Assembly (NCBI GenBank): GCA_023447015.1
Contig: JAEXPG010000298.1
Location: forward strand, 1 to 8,899
Direction: 5' to 3'
DNA: 8,899 nt
Origin: Verrucomicrobiota bacterium
GTDB lineage: Bacteria; Verrucomicrobiota; Verrucomicrobiia; Opitutales; Opitutaceae
Under the pieces are notes generated by a model. The model saw nothing but the letters and a program-made list of their open reading frames with translations, was not told where the DNA came from and did no database searches. Made by a program: the position numbers and the translations under genes. This document shows, one piece after another, positions 6,303 through 8,899 of this stretch. Within the stretch, counting starts at the first letter, position 1, and each line of letters opens with the position of its first letter.

Positions 6303-6818
6303 TCACAGCACCGCGTAGAACCGGATGCCGATCTGCAGGAGCACGCAGGTGCCGAGCGCCGCGGCGAAGTCGTCGGCCACCACGCCCCAACCGCCCGGCA
6401 GCGACTGCAGCGCGTGGATCCCGAACGGCTTGGCGATATCCAGAATCCGGAACAGCGCGAAGCCGAGCGCGAACACGATCCATTGCGAAGGCACCCGCGC
6501 GGCGAGGTCCGGCCAGCCGAGGAAGCACAGCGGCATCACGGCGAACTCGTCGAGGATGACGCAGCCGGGGTCCCGCCGCCCCAGCCGCCGCTCCGCCTCG
6601 CCGCAGATCCCGACCGCGAGCCACGCCAGCAGCAGCCCTGCGGCCAGCAGCGCCAGCGCCGGCAGTCGCGTGAGCGCGACGACGAAGAAGATCACGCCCG
6701 CCAGCGTGCCCCAGGTGCCGGGGGCGAACGAAATCCGGCCGATCGGCCCGAGCGTCGCCAAACCGACCACCAGCGCCGAGGGCCAGCGCCGCGTCCATTC
6801 CGGTTGCGCCCAGTTCAC
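6303..6818 (-). CDS. pgpA: Phosphatidylglycerophosphatase A
   Basis: Membrane phosphatase removing phosphate from phosphatidylglycerophosphate to yield phosphatidylglycerol. The 171 residues (E. coli PgpA has 172) show the family motifs in order: SFAPGTWGTLAG (30-41), GCVILDEF with the acidic pair Asp90-Glu91 (85-92), FRILDIAKPFGI (123-134) and GGWGVVADD (142-150), among hydrophobic segments. I chose the GTG at 6818 because it overlaps the pgsA stop as GTGA, gives a normal length and begins just before the conserved region. The frame stays open far upstream to 7478, but that part lies antiparallel in phase to nothing conserved and overlaps pgsA. The arrangement pgsA-pgpA places successive enzymes of one pathway under coupled translation. 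Confidence 0.93.
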   Translation of the reverse strand: MNWAQPEWTRRWPSALVVGLATLGPIGRISFAPGTWGTLAGVIFFVVALTRLPALALLAAGLLLAWLAVGICGEAERRLGRRDPGCVILDEFAVMPLCFLGWPDLAARVPSQWIVFALGFALFRILDIAKPFGIHALQSLPGGWGVVADDFAAALGTCVLLQIGIRFYAVL

Positions 6819-7423
6819 GGCTTCTTCTCCACGAAGACGTGGCGGTACTTGAGCAGATAGGTCAGCCCCGACCACACCGTCAGCCCCACCGCCACGGTGT
6901 AGCTGCCGAGGGCGAGATAATGGACCAGGCTGGCCGGCAGCGAAAGGTCCCACGGCAGCACGCGCGACAGGTCGCGCTGCACCGCCGGCACGAGCAGGAA
7001 CGCCGCGAGCGCCACGATCTGCATGATCGTCTTCAGCTTCCCGCCCTTCTCCGCCGCCTCGACCACGCCCTGCAACGCCGCCACCAGCCGCATACCGGTG
7101 ATCACGAACTCGCGGGTCAGCACCAGCAACAGCATCAGCACCGGCACGAAATGCGACCGCGCCAGGATCAGCCGCGCATCCGTCAGCGCCACGAGCACGC
7201 CGAGCACGAAAATCTTGTCGGTGAGCGCATCCATGAAGATGCCGAAGCTGGAGACGATCCCATGCTTGCGCGCGAGATAGCCGTCGAGCCAGTCGGTGAT
7301 GCCGCAGAAGATGAACAGCACGAACGCCAGCGTCGCCGACCAGTGCCACTCGCAGTAGACGAGCAGGACGATCAGGAAGGTCAGCGGGATGCGGGAGAGG
7401 GTGATGAGGTTCGGCAGGTTCAT
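6815..7423 (-). CDS. pgsA: CDP-diacylglycerol--glycerol-3-phosphate phosphatidyltransferase
   Basis: Integral membrane enzyme that transfers the phosphatidyl group from CDP-diacylglycerol to glycerol-3-phosphate, forming phosphatidylglycerophosphate, the substrate of the next gene's product. The CDP-alcohol phosphotransferase signature is complete: Asp44-x2-Asp47-Gly48-x2-Ala51-Arg52-x8-Gly61-x3-Asp65-x3-Asp69. The N-terminus MNLPNLITLSRIPLT is the classic PgsA beginning, which fixes the ATG at 7423; an upstream-extended frame to 7492 adds a basic, non-conserved tail. About five to six hydrophobic segments fill the 202 residues. There is no clear Shine-Dalgarno sequence. The stop codon overlaps the GTG of pgpA by four bases. 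Diverges from coaD across 140 bp. Confidence 0.95.
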   Translation of the reverse strand: MNLPNLITLSRIPLTFLIVLLVYCEWHWSATLAFVLFIFCGITDWLDGYLARKHGIVSSFGIFMDALTDKIFVLGVLVALTDARLILARSHFVPVLMLLLVLTREFVITGMRLVAALQGVVEAAEKGGKLKTIMQIVALAAFLLVPAVQRDLSRVLPWDLSLPASLVHYLALGSYTVAVGLTVWSGLTYLLKYRHVFVEKKP

Positions 7424-7563
7424 GCCGGTGGCGGGATGCGCTTGTCGGAGGTGTTGCGCGCGCAGTGCAAACCCCCATAACCTCCGGCGCAACTCCGGAG
7501 ATGGCTTTTCGCCGACGCGTCGCGCCGCCCCGGTCCCCGCACCTCCACTTTCACCAACCCGCC
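7424..7563. promoter_or_regulatory. Divergent pgsA/coaD intergenic region
   Basis: Promoters for both genes should lie in these 140 bp. For coaD a weak candidate is TTGCGC (7454-7459), 16 bp, CATAAC (7476-7481); I see none as good for pgsA. A small inverted repeat CTCCGG/CCGGAG (7482-7487 and 7495-7500, 7-nt loop) follows the candidate -10 box. The last bases before coaD are pyrimidine-rich (CTCCACTTTCACC), with no Shine-Dalgarno sequence. Confidence 0.3.
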
Positions 7564-8046
7564 ATGCGCACCTGCATCTTCCCGGGCACCTTCGACCCGA
7601 TCACCTACGGGCACCTCGACGTGCTCCAGCGCGCCATCCGCCTGTTCGACCGCGTCGTCATCGGCGTCGCCCGCAACCCGGGCAAGGGCCCGCTCTTCAC
7701 CGCCGAGCGCCGCGTCGAGCTCATCCTGCCCAGCCTCGTCGCCCTGCCCCACGTGAGCGTGAAGATCTTCGACGGCCTCCTCGTCGACTTCGCCGAGAAC
7801 GAGGGCGCCGTCGCCGTCATCCGCGGCCTGCGCGCCTTCTCCGACTTCGAGTTCGAGTTCAATATGGCGTTGATGAACCGCCACCTGAAGGCCTCCGTCG
7901 AGGCGGTGTTCGTCATGCCCAACGAGAACTTCTCCTACACGAGCAGCTCGCTGGTGAAACAGGTCGCGCGCCACGGCGGCGACGTCAGCAAGTTCGTCCC
8001 GCCCAACGTCGCCGAGGCCCTCCGCGCCGTCTACGCCTCGACCTGA
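7564..8046 (+). CDS. coaD: Phosphopantetheine adenylyltransferase
   Basis: Cytoplasmic nucleotidyltransferase that joins ATP and 4'-phosphopantetheine to dephospho-CoA and pyrophosphate, the penultimate step of coenzyme A synthesis. The 160 residues match the family along their whole length: FPGTFDPITYGHLDVLQRA at the N-terminus with the nucleotidyltransferase T/HxGH motif (Thr13-Tyr-Gly-His16), VIRGLRAFSDFEFEFNMALM in the middle, and YTSSSLVKQVARHGGDVSKFVP near the end. I chose the ATG at 7564 because family members start just before the 'PGTFDP' strand. In-frame ATGs at 7465 and 7501 would add basic, proline-rich residues without counterpart, although the ATG at 7501 is directly preceded by GGAG with no usable spacing. 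No intrinsic terminator is visible after the stop. Confidence 0.96.
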   Translation: MRTCIFPGTFDPITYGHLDVLQRAIRLFDRVVIGVARNPGKGPLFTAERRVELILPSLVALPHVSVKIFDGLLVDFAENEGAVAVIRGLRAFSDFEFEFNMALMNRHLKASVEAVFVMPNENFSYTSSSLVKQVARHGGDVSKFVPPNVAEALRAVYAST

Positions 8047-8298
8047 GCGGCCGCGCCGCGTCCGCCCCGCCCGAGCACGCCGGTCCGGCTTCCGCCCCCA
8101 TCTGGGCACGGAGCACGTGGGCGCCCCCGGCCGGCACCGCCGCGACCGCCACCGATCGGCCCGGCGCCCGCGCTGGCTCGTCCACTCCGCCGCTTGCGTG
8201 CGGCGTCGCAGTCCGTTGTAACCCCCGTTCGCCCGCGCGCGTCGTCCGCCCCGTCGCCCGACCTGCCGAAGCACTTTTCCCCTTTCATCCTTTCCATC
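8047..8298 (+). promoter_or_regulatory. Intergenic region before the adaptor gene, with possible promoter
   Basis: About 250 bp of very GC-rich, C-biased sequence without a supportable gene. A weak promoter candidate is TTGCGT (8194-8199), 17 bp, TGTAAC (8217-8222). The -35 candidate forms the loop of a 6-bp inverted repeat CGCCGC/GCGGCG (8188-8193 and 8200-8205), which might serve as an operator or be chance. The stretch just before the start is a pyrimidine tract (CACTTTTCCCCTTTC) without a Shine-Dalgarno sequence. Confidence 0.3.
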
Positions 8299-8899
8299 AT
8301 GGCCCGCTCCGCCGGCTCCTTCCCCACTGCTCTTGTCGTCTCGCTCGCCCTCCTCCTGTCGCTGGCAGGAGGAACGTTCTGGTGGCTCCGCCGCCCCGCC
8401 CCGCCGCCGGTCTTCACCACCACCACCGTCACGCGCGCCGACCTCACCCAGAATGTCACCGCCACCGGCACGCTCGAGTCCGTCACCAGCGTCGACGTCA
8501 GTTCGCAGATCTCCGGCCTCATCGCCGACGTCCTCGTCGACTACAACACCCCCGTCCATGCCGGCGACGTCCTCGCACGCATCGATCCCTCCACCTACCA
8601 GCAGCGCGTGAATCAGGCCGAGGCCGATGTCGCCTCCGCCACCGCCTCCGCCCGGCTCGCCCGCGTCAACACCGACCGCCTCCGCGAACTGCACGGCAAG
8701 AACCTCGTGTCCCAACAGGAGCTCGACCAGGCCGAGGCGCAGCTCGCCCCGGCCGAAGCCTCGCTCCTCACCAAACAGGCCTCCCTGGCCAATGCCCGCG
8801 TCGACCTCGACCGCTGCACCATCACCGCCCCAATCGACGGCATCGTCCTCGACCGCGCCACCGAGAAGGGCAAGACCGTCGCCGCCAACTTCAACGCCC
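8299..8899 (+). CDS. Periplasmic adaptor (HlyD/MacA-type), 3'-truncated by window edge
   Basis: Membrane-fusion protein expected to link an inner-membrane transporter (MacB-type ABC or RND pump) to an outer-membrane channel. The visible 200 residues have an N-terminal membrane anchor or uncleaved signal (about 9-30, ending in WWLRRP), a first lipoyl half-motif (about 65-95: VSSQISGLIADVLVDYNTPV, then GDVLARID), a charged coiled-coil hairpin (about 97-170: YQQRVNQAEADV... and SQQELDQAEAQL...), and the returning lipoyl half with LDRCTITAPIDGIV and GKTVAANF (170-198). The last stretch closely follows MacA. The frame is still open at the window end; the beta-barrel and membrane-proximal domains and any pump genes should follow. 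The ATG at 8299 is the only start placing the anchor at the N-terminus. Confidence 0.93.
   Translation, partial: MARSAGSFPTALVVSLALLLSLAGGTFWWLRRPAPPPVFTTTTVTRADLTQNVTATGTLESVTSVDVSSQISGLIADVLVDYNTPVHAGDVLARIDPSTYQQRVNQAEADVASATASARLARVNTDRLRELHGKNLVSQQELDQAEAQLAPAEASLLTKQASLANARVDLDRCTITAPIDGIVLDRATEKGKTVAANFNA

Noticed and set aside
6819..7478. Upstream extension of the pgpA frame to a 391-residue protein
   Set aside because: It lies wholly over pgsA in another frame on the same strand, is Arg/Ala-rich and has no conserved motif; PgpA proteins are about 170 residues.
7501..7503. ATG at 7501 as the coaD start
   Set aside because: GGAG abuts the ATG with no spacing, and the added 21 residues have no counterpart in CoaD proteins, which start just before PGTFDP.
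7420..8715. 431-residue open frame on the minus strand across coaD and the adaptor gene
   Set aside because: Low-complexity Gly/Arg/Asp-rich translation covering two well-recognised plus-strand genes and their spacer; no motif.

Overview
The window is a high-GC bacterial chromosome segment with tightly packed housekeeping and envelope genes and no mobile element, CRISPR array, tRNA or rRNA that I can see. The overall style (a divergent, long PurA, several starts without a Shine-Dalgarno sequence, a secreted beta-helix protein, GC-saturated codons) would suit a Verrucomicrobiota member such as an Opitutaceae bacterium. That assignment is inference, not proof.

Layout. (1) 1-1514 (+): 3' part of a divergent adenylosuccinate synthetase gene, followed by a textbook intrinsic terminator (1541-1568). 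(2) 3703-1674 (-): a three-gene operon for an inner-membrane proton-driven energizer: an ExbB/TolQ channel, an ExbD/TolR stator-like partner and a TonB/TolA-type transducer, converging on purA. (3) 3704-4130: a gene-free stretch carrying degenerate ATCCGTG-type repeats. (4) 6058-4187 (-): a secreted right-handed beta-helix protein with its own terminator (4131-4163) and a hairpin-rich upstream region. (5) 7423-6303 (-): pgsA and pgpA, overlapping by 4 bp, which catalyse consecutive steps of phosphatidylglycerol synthesis. (6) 7564-8046 (+): coaD, divergent from pgsA. (7) 8299-8899 (+): the N-terminal two-thirds or so of a MacA/HlyD-type periplasmic adaptor, running off the window end.

How they work together. 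The Exb/Tol module and the adaptor act in the cell envelope of a Gram-negative (diderm) cell, PgsA/PgpA supply its anionic phospholipid, and CoaD and PurA provide coenzyme A and AMP. The beta-helix protein is probably exported and may act on, or bind, a polysaccharide, but its substrate cannot be read from the sequence.

I found no clearly new multi-gene system. The points most worth a second look are the altered active-site motifs and the insertion in PurA, the intergenic repeat cluster, the structured leader of the beta-helix gene, and the pyrimidine-rich leaders without a Shine-Dalgarno sequence in front of coaD and the adaptor gene.
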